Counted from the first letter of the stretch, positions 25,246-34,917 are shown. The stretch is DNA of 64,000 nucleotides from Streptomyces lavendofoliae (GCF_014649735.1 NZ_BMTP01000001.1:186001-250000), one strand, 5' to 3'. The notes: a model not told the origin generated them from the sequence alone. Made by a program: numbers and translations.

Positions 25246-25325
25246 GGGACGATCCTCCCGCGTCCCCGCGCGGGGTGCGCGCCCGGCTACGCTGCGGGCA
25301 GGAAACCGATCATCTGGAGGTCCAC

Positions 25326-25535
25326 ATGGCATGGACGTGGCGGTTCGAGCGGTCCGACGGCACGGAGGTCCAGCCGGCGGTCGAGCCGGAGGAGTTCCCC
25401 ACCCAGGGTGACGCGGAGTCGTGGGTCGGCGAGAACTGGAAGGACCTCAAGGACGGCGGTGCCGACCAGGTGGTCCTGTTCGAGGACGACACGAAGATCT
25501 ACGGTCCGATGAGCCTCCACGCGGAAGAGGTCTGA
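25326..25535 (+). CDS. Small conserved acidic protein
   Basis: 69 residues, MAWTWRFE...SWVGENWKDLKDGGADQVVLFEDDTKIYGPMSL. Trp-rich and acidic, no membrane segment. I recognise it as a small protein conserved in streptomycetes with no assigned function. Strong GGAGG six bases before the ATG. It is divergent from cobU with an 80-bp shared promoter region. Confidence 0.8.
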   Translation: MAWTWRFERSDGTEVQPAVEPEEFPTQGDAESWVGENWKDLKDGGADQVVLFEDDTKIYGPMSLHAEEV

Positions 25536-25648
25536 CCGACCCCGGGGCCGGCGGCCTCCCGGCCGCCGGCCGCACCGCACCGCCCGGCCGGACGGGCTCC
25601 GGGACCCGGAAGCCGGCCGGGGCGCAGGCCGCGGCCCGCCGGGGCGCG

Positions 25649-26725
25649 TCAGATCTCGCCCAGTGTGATCCGGGCCTTCGCCGAGCGGCCGCCGCGGGTG
25701 TACGTCACCGTCACCTTGTCGCCCGGCTTCGCCGAGGCCAGCGCCTCCAGCAGCGAGGTCATCGTCGTGATCACCTCGTCGTCCAGCCTGGTGATGATGT
25801 CCCCGGGCCGCAGCCCCGCGTCCGCCGCCGCGCCACCCGGTGCCACCTCGACGACGGCCACGCCGCCCGGCCGGTAGTCGTCGGTCAGGACGGTACGGCC
25901 GGTGATGTTCAGGGCCGCCCGGCCGGAGTCGGTCACCCGGCCCGTCCTGACGATCTGGTCGGCGACCGTCCGCACCATCGAGGCGGGGATCGCGAAGCCG
26001 ATGCCGGGCGCCGCGCTTCCGCCCAGCTGCGGGTCGGCCGCCGCGAGTGTCGGGATGCCGATGACCTCGCTGTCCAGGTTGACCAGCGCGCCGCCGCTGT
26101 TGCCCGGGTTGATGGCCGCCGACGTCTGCACCATGTTGCCGATCGTCGCGCCCGTCCCGCCGCCCGACCGGCTCTCGCTGACGGTCCTCCCGGTCGCCGA
26201 GACGATGCCCTGGGTGACGCTGCCGGACAGGCCGAGCGGTGAGCCCATGGCGAGGACGATCTGCCCCACCTCGACCTTGGACGAGTCGCCGAACGTCGCC
26301 GGCTTCAGCCCCTCGGGGCGGCGGTCGAGCTTGATGACGGCGAGGTCCTGCTCCGGGTAGCTGGACACCAGCCTGGCGGTCAGGGACTCCTCGCCCGTCG
26401 CCACGGTGACCTTGAAGTTCTTCTCCCGGCCCACCACGTGGGCGTTGGTCACGATGTGCCCCTGCTCGTCGTAGACCACACCGGAGCCGAGACCCGTCCG
26501 GGCGTCGATCTGCACCACCGACGGCAGGACGTCCCTGATGGCGTTGCGGTAGTCGTCCTCCAGCCCGGCCGCCCGGGCGGCCTCCGGGGCCGCGGCGCGG
26601 GCCGTCGCCGCCCGGGGCTCCGCCACCGCCGCACCGGTCGTCGGCGGACCCGCCGAGCAGCCGCCCACCAGGGCGGCCACGCAGACCACGGAGGTCAGGG
26701 GCGCGAGCACACGAAGGGCATCCAT
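25649..26725 (-). CDS. HtrA/DegP-like S1C serine protease lipoprotein with PDZ domain
   Basis: 358 residues. A lipobox-type N-terminus (VAALVGGCSAG) and an Ala-rich linker lead to a trypsin-like domain with GSGVVYDEQGHIVTNAHVV (catalytic His), DLAVIKLD (Asp) and TSAAINPGNSGGALVN (nucleophile Ser). A C-terminal PDZ domain follows (GGVAVVEVAPGGAAADAGLRPGDIITRLD). It probably degrades or chaperones misfolded exported proteins at the membrane surface. ATG at 26725. PspA, a two-component system and an RND pump downstream make this an envelope-stress neighbourhood. Confidence 0.94.
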   Translation of the reverse strand: MDALRVLAPLTSVVCVAALVGGCSAGPPTTGAAVAEPRAATARAAAPEAARAAGLEDDYRNAIRDVLPSVVQIDARTGLGSGVVYDEQGHIVTNAHVVGREKNFKVTVATGEESLTARLVSSYPEQDLAVIKLDRRPEGLKPATFGDSSKVEVGQIVLAMGSPLGLSGSVTQGIVSATGRTVSESRSGGGTGATIGNMVQTSAAINPGNSGGALVNLDSEVIGIPTLAAADPQLGGSAAPGIGFAIPASMVRTVADQIVRTGRVTDSGRAALNITGRTVLTDDYRPGGVAVVEVAPGGAAADAGLRPGDIITRLDDEVITTMTSLLEALASAKPGDKVTVTYTRGGRSAKARITLGEI

Positions 26726-26804
26726 GTCCGGAGTATCCCTTTTGCTCGCGCGGTACGGCGCTCCCTGCGCACCCGATCAGGGGTCACCCCCGGCGGGGCG
26801 GGTG

Positions 26805-27620
26805 TCAGCCCCGTACCCCGCACAGGTGCAGCAGCGCGGCCACCCTGCGGTACGGCTCGGTGCGGCCCGCCCGGTCCTCCGCCGCCAGCAGCCGCTCCAG
26901 CTCCTCCGCGGCGGGCAGCCCCTCCTCCATCGGCACGTTGTCGGTGAAGACCCGCACCCCGTACCAGGCCTGGAGCGGCGCCGCGATCCCGGCGAGCGTC
27001 GCCGTCAGCGTCTCCAGCCGGTCGGCCCGCACCGGCGGCCCCGGCCGCGACGGGGTCCCCTCCTCGGGGGAGCAGGCGTCGGACGCGAACGCCGCCAGCG
27101 CCCCCGACCAGTCCCCGGCCAGCCCCGGCCGCATGGCCAGCGCGTCGGCGTTCCGCACCAGCAGCGACAGCAGACCGCCGGGCGCGAGCATCCGGGCGAG
27201 CCCCGCCAGCATGGCGTCCGGCTCCTCCACGTACATCAGCACCCCGTGGCACAGCACCACGTCGAAGCTGCCCGGCAGGAAGTGCACCCCGGTCTCCCGG
27301 CCGTCCCCCTCGATCAGCCGGACCCGCTCCCGGATGCCGGCCGGCTCCGACGCCAGCGCCTCGCGGGCGGCCCCGAGCATCTCCGGGTCGGACTCCAGAC
27401 CCGTGAGGGTGTGCCCGGCGCGCGCCAGGCGCAGGGCCTGTGCGCCCCGGCCCATGCCCACGTCGAGTATCCGCAGCCGCTGCCCCACCGGGTAGCGGGC
27501 GGCTATCTGCTCGTCCAGCTGGCGTGCGACGAGTTCCTGGCGGACCGCGTCGCGCAGTCCGCCGAGCCCGTCCAGCCAGTCACCCGATGCGCCTCCGAAT
27601 CCGGAGACCAGGGTGCTCAG
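26805..27620 (-). CDS. SAM-dependent class I methyltransferase (likely CTG start)
   Basis: About 271 residues. SAM motif I is ILDVGMGRGAQALRLA, followed by LESDPEMLG, FDVVLCHGVLMYVEEPD and MLAPGGLLSLLV. It resembles CmoA/SmtA-type methyltransferases; the acceptor is unknown. No ATG, GTG or TTG lies between the upstream gene's interior and motif I. The first plausible start is CTG at 27618-27620 (reading MSTLVSGFGG), which overlaps the DUF3043 stop as CTGA and has GGAGAG six bases upstream. Coupled to the DUF3043 gene. Confidence 0.85.
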   Translation of the reverse strand: MSTLVSGFGGASGDWLDGLGGLRDAVRQELVARQLDEQIAARYPVGQRLRILDVGMGRGAQALRLARAGHTLTGLESDPEMLGAAREALASEPAGIRERVRLIEGDGRETGVHFLPGSFDVVLCHGVLMYVEEPDAMLAGLARMLAPGGLLSLLVRNADALAMRPGLAGDWSGALAAFASDACSPEEGTPSRPGPPVRADRLETLTATLAGIAAPLQAWYGVRVFTDNVPMEEGLPAAEELERLLAAEDRAGRTEPYRRVAALLHLCGVRG

Positions 27621-28213
27621 GGCCGCTCTCCGCGCTTGACCTGCGGCTTGGGCAGCCGCAGTCGGCGCAGCTGGAGCGTACGCATCAGGCCGTACGCGAC
27701 GGCGCCGCGCTTGGGCTCGTTCGGGAAGCGGGTGTTCAGCTGCTTCTTCAGCCGCAGCCAGATGCCGACCGAGTCCACGACGATCAGGGCGATCACGGCG
27801 AGCCACAGCAGCAGCGAGATGTTCTTCAGCTGCGTGTTGGGCAGGCTGGACAGGATCAGGATCACGACCGCCATCGGCAGGAAGAACTCCGCGACGCAGA
27901 ACCGCGAGTCCACGAAGTCGCGGACGAAACGGCGTACCGGTCCCTTGTCACGGGCCGGGAGGTAACGCTCGTCGCCGCTGGCGAGCGCCTGGCGCTGCTT
28001 CGCCAGGTCCGCGCGGCGGGCCTCGCGCTGGCGGCGCATGGCCTCCTTGCGGTCGGTCGGCACGGTCTGGGCACGACGACGCTGGGTCTGGGCCTCACTC
28101 CGCTTCGGGGTCGGGCGGCCCTTGGGGGCCTGCGGGTCGCGGGGCTGCTTGGAGAGGTCCGCCGTCACCTGGTCGGTGGGGGCCTTCTCATCCTTCGAAC
28201 GGCTACGGAACAC
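27617..28213 (-). CDS. DUF3043 membrane protein
   Basis: 198 residues, beginning FRSRSKDEKAPT from GTG at 28213. A highly basic N-terminal half (RRRAQTVPTDRKEAMRRQREARRADLAKQRQALASGDERYLPARDKGPVRRFVRD) is followed by two membrane helices around 110-160 and a short basic tail. This is the actinobacterial DUF3043 family, of unknown function. It is divergent from pspA, which suggests shared control. Its stop overlaps the methyltransferase start. Confidence 0.85.
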   Translation of the reverse strand: MFRSRSKDEKAPTDQVTADLSKQPRDPQAPKGRPTPKRSEAQTQRRRAQTVPTDRKEAMRRQREARRADLAKQRQALASGDERYLPARDKGPVRRFVRDFVDSRFCVAEFFLPMAVVILILSSLPNTQLKNISLLLWLAVIALIVVDSVGIWLRLKKQLNTRFPNEPKRGAVAYGLMRTLQLRRLRLPKPQVKRGERP

Positions 28214-28466
28214 AAAGCCCAAGGGTACGGGGTGCGCCGCATGGACCCCACCCCCGCGGGGAACGATCCGGCAACGGCCCGCGTCCTCCCCCAGAGGACC
28301 GTCGGAGGGTTCCCTACTCCTCGCGCCGGATCCGGGCCGCTCGCAGTCGTCCTTGGGGAGGAGCGCATCCGCGCCCGAACAGTGCGGTAATGGATGTAGG
28401 GCCCGTACTGTGGGTTCTGTTGGAGTACTGGAGCCGAAGTCCGTCAGAAGGGGGCGCGCGAAGCCC

Positions 28467-29267
28467 ATGAGCGGTGTCATGAAGCGTATGGGGATGATCT
28501 TCCGCGCGAAGGCAAACAAGGCCCTTGACCGGGCCGAGGATCCGCGCGAGACCCTCGATTACTCGTACCAGAAGCAGCTGGAGCTGCTGCAGAAGGTGCG
28601 CCGCGGCGTCGCCGACGTGGCGACCTCGCGCAAGCGCCTGGAGCTCCAGCTCAACCAGCTCCAGGGACAGTCCGCCAAGCTGGAGGACCAGGGCCGCAAG
28701 GCGCTCGCGCTGGGCCGCGAGGACCTGGCGCGCGAGGCGCTGTCCCGGCGGGCCGCGCTGCAGCAGCAGGTCTCGGACCTGGAGACGCAGCACCAGACCC
28801 TCCAGGGCGAGGAGGAGAAGCTGACGCTCGCCGCGCAGCGCCTCCAGGCCAAGGTCGACGCCTTCCGTACGAAGAAGGAGACCATCAAGGCCACGTACAC
28901 CGCCGCGCAGGCGCAGACCCGCATCGCCGAGTCGTTCTCGGGCATCTCGGAGGAGATGAGCGACGTCGGCGTCGCCATCCAGCGCGCCGAGGACAAGACC
29001 GCGCAGCTCCAGGCGCGGGCGGGCGCGATCGACGAGCTGCTGGCGTCCGGGGCGCTGGACGACCAGTCGGGCCTGCAGAAGGACGACATCCAGGCCGAGC
29101 TGGACCGCCTGTCGGGCGGTACGGACGTCGAGCTGGAGCTCCAGCGGATGAAGGCCGAGCTGGCCGGCGGGACCACTCCGCAGCAGGCGCTGGAAGGCGG
29201 CACGGGCGCCCCGCAGGACCAGGCCCAGCAGCAGGCGCGGCCCCAGACCCGGTTCGACAAGAGCTAA
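28467..29267 (+). CDS. pspA: PspA/IM30 family phage-shock protein
   Basis: 266 residues, almost all coiled coil: KRMGMIFRAKANKALDRAEDPRETLDYSYQKQLELLQKVRRGVADVATSRKRLE, then Gln/Glu/Lys heptads to about residue 220 and a Pro/Gln tail. PspA/Vipp1 proteins form ESCRT-III-like rods and rings that protect stressed membranes. ATG at 28467. The PspAA partner follows 12 bp later. Divergent from DUF3043. Confidence 0.95.
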   Translation: MSGVMKRMGMIFRAKANKALDRAEDPRETLDYSYQKQLELLQKVRRGVADVATSRKRLELQLNQLQGQSAKLEDQGRKALALGREDLAREALSRRAALQQQVSDLETQHQTLQGEEEKLTLAAQRLQAKVDAFRTKKETIKATYTAAQAQTRIAESFSGISEEMSDVGVAIQRAEDKTAQLQARAGAIDELLASGALDDQSGLQKDDIQAELDRLSGGTDVELELQRMKAELAGGTTPQQALEGGTGAPQDQAQQQARPQTRFDKS

Positions 29268-29279
29268 GGACGGCGCGTC

Positions 29280-29558
29280 ATGATCGTCAGGATCATGGGG
29301 GAGGGCCAGGTGAGGCTGGCGGACAGCCACTTCGCCGAGCTCAACAAGCTGGACGACGAGCTGCTCGCCGAGATGGAGGGCGGCGACGGCGAAGGCTTCC
29401 GCCGCACGCTCCACGCCCTGCTGGACACGGTGCGCCAGCTGGGCGAGCCCCTGCCGGACGACGCGCTCGAACCCTCCGAGCTGATCCTGCCGGCGCCTGA
29501 CGCGACCCTCGAAGAGGTCCGCGCGATGCTCTCCGAGGACGGCCTGATCCCCGGCTGA
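29280..29558 (+). CDS. pspAA: PspA-associated protein PspAA
   Basis: 92 residues, MIVRIMGEGQVRLADSHFAELNKLDDEL..., a PspAA domain that in actinobacteria accompanies PspA/IM30. It is acidic and soluble, and is thought to bind or regulate PspA assemblies. It sits 12 bp after pspA, clearly one operon. Confidence 0.9.
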   Translation: MIVRIMGEGQVRLADSHFAELNKLDDELLAEMEGGDGEGFRRTLHALLDTVRQLGEPLPDDALEPSELILPAPDATLEEVRAMLSEDGLIPG

Positions 29559-29601
29559 CCGCCCCCCGCCCCCGCGGACGGGCCACCCACTCCGACACCC
29601 C

Positions 29602-29640
29602 CGGGCCCCGCCCCCCGGACCACCCGGGAAGCGGGGCCCG
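29602..29640 (+). terminator. Hairpin after pspA-pspAA
   Basis: CGGGCCCCGC (29602) pairs with GCGGGGCCCG (29631), 10-bp stem, no T-tract. It separates the psp pair from the histidine kinase gene. Confidence 0.55.
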
Positions 29641-29762
29641 GGCGTCTTCACCCGCACGGCGAGGCCGCCTCCACCCGCACCGGTGCCGCCGCCCCCGGCA
29701 CCTGGACCGCCTCTGCCCGCACCGGGGCCGCGTCGCCGGGGGAGGCCGTACCGTCTTCTCCC

Positions 29763-30989
29763 GTGACCACCCTCGGAGAACGGTTCGCGCGCGGCCGGGG
29801 CTGGATGCGGGAGCATCCCCTCGCGTTCGACGCCGCCCTGGCCCTCGGCGTCCTCGTGTGCATGGTGGCCGGTTCGTTCGTCGACCGGCACGGCGGGCCG
29901 CACGGCGGGCCCGACTTCGGCGGGCGCACCCCCGGCGCCGGCAGCGTGCTGCTCATGCTGATCGGGGCCGCCGCCCTCGTGCCCCGGCGCCGCGGACCGC
30001 TGGGCGTCCTGCTGTTCACCGGCGTGGTCACGCTCGTCGAGCACATCGCCCAGGACCCGCCCGCCCCGGTCGCGATGAGCGCCGTGGTCGCCCTGTACAC
30101 CGTCGCGTCGCGCACCGACCGCCCCACCACCTGGCGGGTCGGCCTGCTGACGATGACCTTCCTGACGGGCACCGCGATGCTGTGCGGCTCCGCGCCCTGG
30201 TACAGCCAGGAGAACCTGGGCGTCTTCGCGTGGACCGGCATGGCGGCGGCCGCCGGCGACGCCGTCCGCAGCCGCCGCGCCTTCGTCGACGCCATCCGGG
30301 AGCGCGCCGAACGCGCCGAGCGGACCCGCGAGGAGGAGGCCCGCCGCCGGGTCGCCGAGGAGCGGCTCCGCATCGCCCGCGACCTCCACGACGTCGTCGC
30401 CCACCACATCGCGCTGGTCAACGTCCAGGCCGGAGTGGCCGCCCACGTCATGGACAAGCGCCCGGACCAGGCCAAGGAGGCCCTGGCGCACGTCCGGGAG
30501 GCCAGCCGCTCCGCCCTCGACGAACTGCGCGCCACCGTCGGCCTGCTCCGCCAGTCCGGCGACCCCGAGGCGCCCACCGAACCGGCTCCCGGCCTTGCCG
30601 TCCTCGACGAGCTGCTGGACACCTTCCGGCACGCCGGCCTCCCGGTGGAACTGGCCCGCACCGACCGGGGCACCGAACTCCCGGCGGCCGTCGACCTCGC
30701 CGCGTACCGGATCATCCAGGAGGCGCTCACCAACGTGCGCAAGCACGCCGGTCCCGACGCCAGGGCCGAGGTGAGCGTCGTCCGGGTGGGCCGGACCGTC
30801 GAGGTGACCGTCCTCGACGACGGCGCGCCCACCGGACAGGCGGCCGACGGGGGCGGCCACGGCCTGCTCGGCATGCGCGAGCGCGTCAGCGCCCTCGGTG
30901 GCGCCCTCAGCGCGGGCCCCCGTTACGGGGGCGGTTTCCGGGTGCAGGCGATACTGCCCGTCACGGCACGGACAGGGGAGACCACATGA
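29763..30989 (+). CDS. Sensor histidine kinase (HisKA_3/NarL type)
   Basis: 408 residues. Four or five N-terminal membrane helices (residues 20-165) without a large external domain, then a charged coiled segment, the dimerisation box ERLRIARDLHDVVAHHIALV with the phosphorylatable His, and a HATPase with EALTNVRKHA and GHGLLGMRERV. Membrane-embedded sensing (DesK/LiaS-like) is likely. GTG start at 29763. Stop overlaps the response-regulator ATG (ATGA). Confidence 0.92.
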   Translation: MTTLGERFARGRGWMREHPLAFDAALALGVLVCMVAGSFVDRHGGPHGGPDFGGRTPGAGSVLLMLIGAAALVPRRRGPLGVLLFTGVVTLVEHIAQDPPAPVAMSAVVALYTVASRTDRPTTWRVGLLTMTFLTGTAMLCGSAPWYSQENLGVFAWTGMAAAAGDAVRSRRAFVDAIRERAERAERTREEEARRRVAEERLRIARDLHDVVAHHIALVNVQAGVAAHVMDKRPDQAKEALAHVREASRSALDELRATVGLLRQSGDPEAPTEPAPGLAVLDELLDTFRHAGLPVELARTDRGTELPAAVDLAAYRIIQEALTNVRKHAGPDARAEVSVVRVGRTVEVTVLDDGAPTGQAADGGGHGLLGMRERVSALGGALSAGPRYGGGFRVQAILPVTARTGETT

Positions 30990-31675
30990 CCATCAGGGTG
31001 CTGCTCGCCGACGACCAGGCACTGCTGCGCAGCGCGTTCCGGGTGCTCGTCGACTCCGAACCCGACATGGAGGTCGTGGGGGAGGCCGCCGACGGCGCCG
31101 AGGCCGTCGCACTCGCCCGCTCGCGGCGGGCCGACGTCGTGCTGATGGACATCCGCATGCCCGGTACGGACGGCCTCGCCGCCACCCGGATGATCAGCGA
31201 GGACCCGGACCTCGCCGGCGTACGCGTCGTCATGCTGACCACCTTCGAGGTGGACGAGTACGTGGTGCAGTCGCTGCGCGCCGGGGCCTCCGGCTTCCTC
31301 GGCAAGGGCGCGGAACCGGACGAACTGCTCAGCGCCATCCGGATCGCCGCCGCCGGCGAGGCGCTCCTGTCGCCCGCCGCCACCAAGGGCCTGATCGCCA
31401 CGTTCCTCGCCCAGGGCGGGCGCGGGGACTCCGCCCCGGGCGACGGCCGGCCGTACGCGGAGCTGCTCGCCGCACTGACCGTACGGGAACGCGAGGTCCT
31501 CGTCCTGGTCGCCGGCGGGCACTCCAACGACGAGATCGCCGAGCGGCTGGAGGTCAGCCCGCTCACCATCAAGACCCACGTCAACCGGGCCATGGCGAAG
31601 CTCGGGGCCCGCGACCGCGCCCAGCTGGTCGTCACCGCGTACGAGTCGGGGTTGGTCCGTCCCAGGGTGGAGTGA
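30986..31675 (+). CDS. NarL/FixJ family response regulator
   Basis: 229 residues: receiver with DDQ acidic pocket, phospho-acceptor Asp55 (VVLMDIRMPG) and Thr near LTTFE, then a LuxR-type HTH (LTVREREVLVLVAGGHSNDEIAERL...SPLTIKTHVNRAMAKLGARDR). Coupled to the upstream kinase by a four-base overlap. The RND transporter begins 128 bp downstream and is a natural target candidate. Confidence 0.93.
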   Translation: MTIRVLLADDQALLRSAFRVLVDSEPDMEVVGEAADGAEAVALARSRRADVVLMDIRMPGTDGLAATRMISEDPDLAGVRVVMLTTFEVDEYVVQSLRAGASGFLGKGAEPDELLSAIRIAAAGEALLSPAATKGLIATFLAQGGRGDSAPGDGRPYAELLAALTVREREVLVLVAGGHSNDEIAERLEVSPLTIKTHVNRAMAKLGARDRAQLVVTAYESGLVRPRVE

Positions 31676-31803
31676 GCGCGTACGCCCGTGTACTCCGTTC
31701 GGTGTATGCGGGGGATAAGCAAACGGGACCTGGGGGCGACGGAACCTCCTCCTCCATGGCTGATCGTATGAATACCGCCGATCCGCCACAGAAGAGAGAC
31801 CCC

Positions 31804-34800
31804 ATGTCCTGGCTGTCCAGATTCAGCCTCGCGCAACGGGCCCTGATAGGGCTGATGTCCATCGTGGCGATCGTCTTCGGGGCGATCGCCATTCCGCAGC
31901 TGAAGCAGCAACTGCTGCCCTCCATCGAACTCCCGATGGTGTCGGTCCTGGCCCCCTACCAGGGCGCGTCCCCCGACGTGGTCGAGAAGCAGGTCGTCGA
32001 ACCGCTCGAGAGCAGCATCAAGGCGGTCGACGGCATCAAGGGCGTCACCTCCACCGCCAGCGAGGGCAACGCCCTGATCATGGCCACGTTCGACTACGGC
32101 GACGAGGGCACCAAGCAGCTCGTCGCCGACGTCCAGCAGGCCGTCAACCGCGCCCGCGCGCAGCTGCCGGACGAGGTGGACCCGCAGGTGGTCGCCGGTT
32201 CGACCGACGACATCCCGACCGTCGTCCTCGCGGTCACCTCCACCAGGGACCAGCAGGCGCTCGCCGACCAGCTGGAGCGGACCGTCGTCCCGGCGCTGGA
32301 GGACATCGACGGCGTCGGCCAGGTGTCGATCGACGGCGTCCAGGACCTCCAGGTCTCGGTCACGCCCGACGAGCGCCGGCTGGCCGCCGCGGGGCTGAAC
32401 GCCATGACCCTCTCCGAGGCACTCCAGGCGGGCGGCGCGACCGTCCCGGCCGGCTCCTTCTCGGAGGCGGGCAAGAGCCGCACGGTCCAGGTCGGCGGCG
32501 GCTTCACCTCGCTGAAGCAGATCCAGGACCTGGTGATCAAGCCCGCGAAGGGCGACGCGGTACGCCTCGGCGACATCGCCACGGTGAAGCAGGAGGAGTC
32601 CCGGCGGGTCTCCCTGACCCGTACCAACGGCAGGCCGAGCCTCGCCGTCATGGCCACCATGGACAACGACGGCAGCGCCGTCGCCATCTCCGAGGCCGTC
32701 AGGGACAAGCTGCCCGGGCTCCGCGAGGACCTGGGGGCGGGCGCCGAGCTGACGGTCGTCTCCGACCAGGGCCCGGCGGTCTCCAAGTCGATCTCCGGGC
32801 TGACCACCGAGGGCGCGCTGGGCCTCCTCTTCGCCGTCCTCGTCATCCTGGTCTTCCTGGCCTCCCTGCGCTCCACCCTGGTCACCGCGGTCTCCATCCC
32901 GCTCTCCGTGGTCCTCGCCCTGATCGTCCTGTGGACGCGCGACCTGTCGCTCAACATGCTCACCCTGGGCGCGCTGACCATCGCGATCGGCCGGGTCGTC
33001 GACGACTCGATCGTGGTCCTGGAGAACATCAAGCGGCACCTCGGCTATGGCGAGGAGCGCCGGAGCGCCATCCTCACGGCGGTCCGCGAGGTGGCCGGCG
33101 CGGTCACCTCCTCCACGCTCACCACGGTCGCGGTGTTCCTCCCGATCGGGCTGGTCGGCGGCATGGTGGGCGAGCTGTTCGGCTCGTTCTCCCTCACCGT
33201 CACCGCCGCCCTGCTGGCCTCGCTGCTGGTGTCGCTGACCGTCGTGCCGGTGCTGTCGTACTGGTTCCTGCGCGCCCCGAAGGGCACCTCCACCGACCCG
33301 GAGGAGGCGCGCCGGGCGGCGGAGGAGAAGGAGAACCGCAGCGTCCTCCAGCGGATCTACGTCCCGGTGCTGCGCTTCGCGACGCGCCGCCGCGTCACCA
33401 GCGTCGTCATCGCGTTCGTCGTCCTCATCGGCACGTTCGGCATGGCGCCGCTGCTGAAGACCAACTTCTTCGACCAGGGCGAGCAGGAGGTCCTGTCCAT
33501 CAAGCAGGAGCTGCCGGCCGGCACCAGCCTGGAGGCGGCGGACGCCGCGGCGAGGAAGGTCGAGAAGGTCCTCGGCTCGGTCGACGAGGTCAAGGACTAC
33601 CAGGTCACCGCCGGCTCGTCCGGCTTCATGGCGGCCTTCGGCGGCGGCACCGGCGCCAACCAGGCCTCGTACCAGGTGACGCTCACCGACTCGTCGGCGT
33701 ACGAGAAGGCCCGCGACCGCATCGACGCCGGGCTGGCGAAGCTCGACGGCATCGGCGACACCACGATCGCCGCGGGCGACGGCTTCGGCAACCAGGACCT
33801 GAGCGTCGTGGTGAAGGCGGCGGACGCCGCCACGCTGAAGAAGGCCGCCGGGCAGGTGCGTGACGAGGTCGCCGGACTGAAGGACGTCACCGACGTCCAG
33901 AGCGACCTGTCGCAGTCCGTCCCGCGCGTCTCGGTCAAGGCCAACGCCAAGGCGGCCGCGGCCGGGTTCACCGACGCCTCGCTCGGTATGGCCGTCGCCC
34001 AGGCGGTACGCGGCACCCCGGCCGGCAAGGCGATCCTGGACGACACCGAGCGCGACGTCGTCATCACCTCCGCCACCCCGGCGAAGACGCTGGCCCAGCT
34101 CCAGCGGCTGCCGCTCGGCCCGGTGAAGCTCGGTGACGTCGCCGAGGTGAAGCTGGTGCCCGGCCCGGTGTCGATGACCCGGATCGACGGCTCGCGCGCC
34201 GCGACCATCACGGCGAAGCCGACCGGTGACAACACCGGCGCGGTCAGCGCCGACCTCCAGTCGAGGATCGACGCGCTGGACCTCCCCGACGGCGCCACCG
34301 CGTCCATCGGCGGTGTCTCGGAGGACCAGGAGGAGGCGTTCGCCAACCTGGGCCTGGCCATGCTGGCGGCCATCGCGATCGTGTTCATGCTGCTGGTCGC
34401 GACCTTCAAGTCGCTGGTGCAGCCGCTGATCCTGCTGGTCTCCATCCCGTTCGCGGCCACCGGCGCCATCGGCCTGCTGGTCGCCACGGGCACGGCGATG
34501 GGCGTCCCGGCGATGATCGGCATGCTGATGCTGATCGGCATCGTGGTCACCAACGCGATCGTGCTGATCGACCTGATCAACCAGTACCGGGCGCAGGGCC
34601 TCGGGGTCGTCGAGTCGGTCATCGAGGGCGGTCGCCACCGCCTCCGTCCGATCCTCATGACCGCCCTGGCGACGATCTTCGCGCTGCTGCCCATGGCCCT
34701 GGGCGTCACCGGCGAGGGCGGCTTCATCGCACAGCCGCTCGCGGTCGTGGTGATCGGCGGTCTGGTGACCTCCACGCTGCTCACCCTGCTGCTGGTCCCG

Positions 34801-34917
34801 ACGCTGTACGCGATGGTCGAGCTCCGCAAGGAGCGCCGCCGCGCCAAGCGCGAGGCCAGGCGGGCGGCCAAGCGGCCCCCGGCCGCGGACCGGACCCCGG
34901 CCCCGGCCAACGCCTAG
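31804..34917 (+). CDS. RND superfamily efflux permease (AcrB/HAE-like)
   Basis: 1037 residues, the usual size for a full RND pump with two repeats of six membrane helices and two large extracytoplasmic loops. MSWLSRFSLAQRALIGLM opens TM1. TIAIGRVVDDSIVVLENI (about 395) carries the paired Asp of the proton relay in TM4, and the second half includes MLMLIGIVVTNAIVLIDLINQYRAQG. No membrane-fusion or outer-membrane partner is nearby, as expected for a Gram-positive. ATG at 31804 is preferred; in-frame ATGs up to 48 bp upstream exist. Substrate unknown. Confidence 0.93.
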   Translation: MSWLSRFSLAQRALIGLMSIVAIVFGAIAIPQLKQQLLPSIELPMVSVLAPYQGASPDVVEKQVVEPLESSIKAVDGIKGVTSTASEGNALIMATFDYGDEGTKQLVADVQQAVNRARAQLPDEVDPQVVAGSTDDIPTVVLAVTSTRDQQALADQLERTVVPALEDIDGVGQVSIDGVQDLQVSVTPDERRLAAAGLNAMTLSEALQAGGATVPAGSFSEAGKSRTVQVGGGFTSLKQIQDLVIKPAKGDAVRLGDIATVKQEESRRVSLTRTNGRPSLAVMATMDNDGSAVAISEAVRDKLPGLREDLGAGAELTVVSDQGPAVSKSISGLTTEGALGLLFAVLVILVFLASLRSTLVTAVSIPLSVVLALIVLWTRDLSLNMLTLGALTIAIGRVVDDSIVVLENIKRHLGYGEERRSAILTAVREVAGAVTSSTLTTVAVFLPIGLVGGMVGELFGSFSLTVTAALLASLLVSLTVVPVLSYWFLRAPKGTSTDPEEARRAAEEKENRSVLQRIYVPVLRFATRRRVTSVVIAFVVLIGTFGMAPLLKTNFFDQGEQEVLSIKQELPAGTSLEAADAAARKVEKVLGSVDEVKDYQVTAGSSGFMAAFGGGTGANQASYQVTLTDSSAYEKARDRIDAGLAKLDGIGDTTIAAGDGFGNQDLSVVVKAADAATLKKAAGQVRDEVAGLKDVTDVQSDLSQSVPRVSVKANAKAAAAGFTDASLGMAVAQAVRGTPAGKAILDDTERDVVITSATPAKTLAQLQRLPLGPVKLGDVAEVKLVPGPVSMTRIDGSRAATITAKPTGDNTGAVSADLQSRIDALDLPDGATASIGGVSEDQEEAFANLGLAMLAAIAIVFMLLVATFKSLVQPLILLVSIPFAATGAIGLLVATGTAMGVPAMIGMLMLIGIVVTNAIVLIDLINQYRAQGLGVVESVIEGGRHRLRPILMTALATIFALLPMALGVTGEGGFIAQPLAVVVIGGLVTSTLLTLLLVPTLYAMVELRKERRRAKREARRAAKRPPAADRTPAPANA

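Noticed and set aside
20039..25411. 1790-residue plus-strand open frame
   Set aside because: Runs across cobS, cobT and cobU in the wrong strand and frame; low-complexity product.
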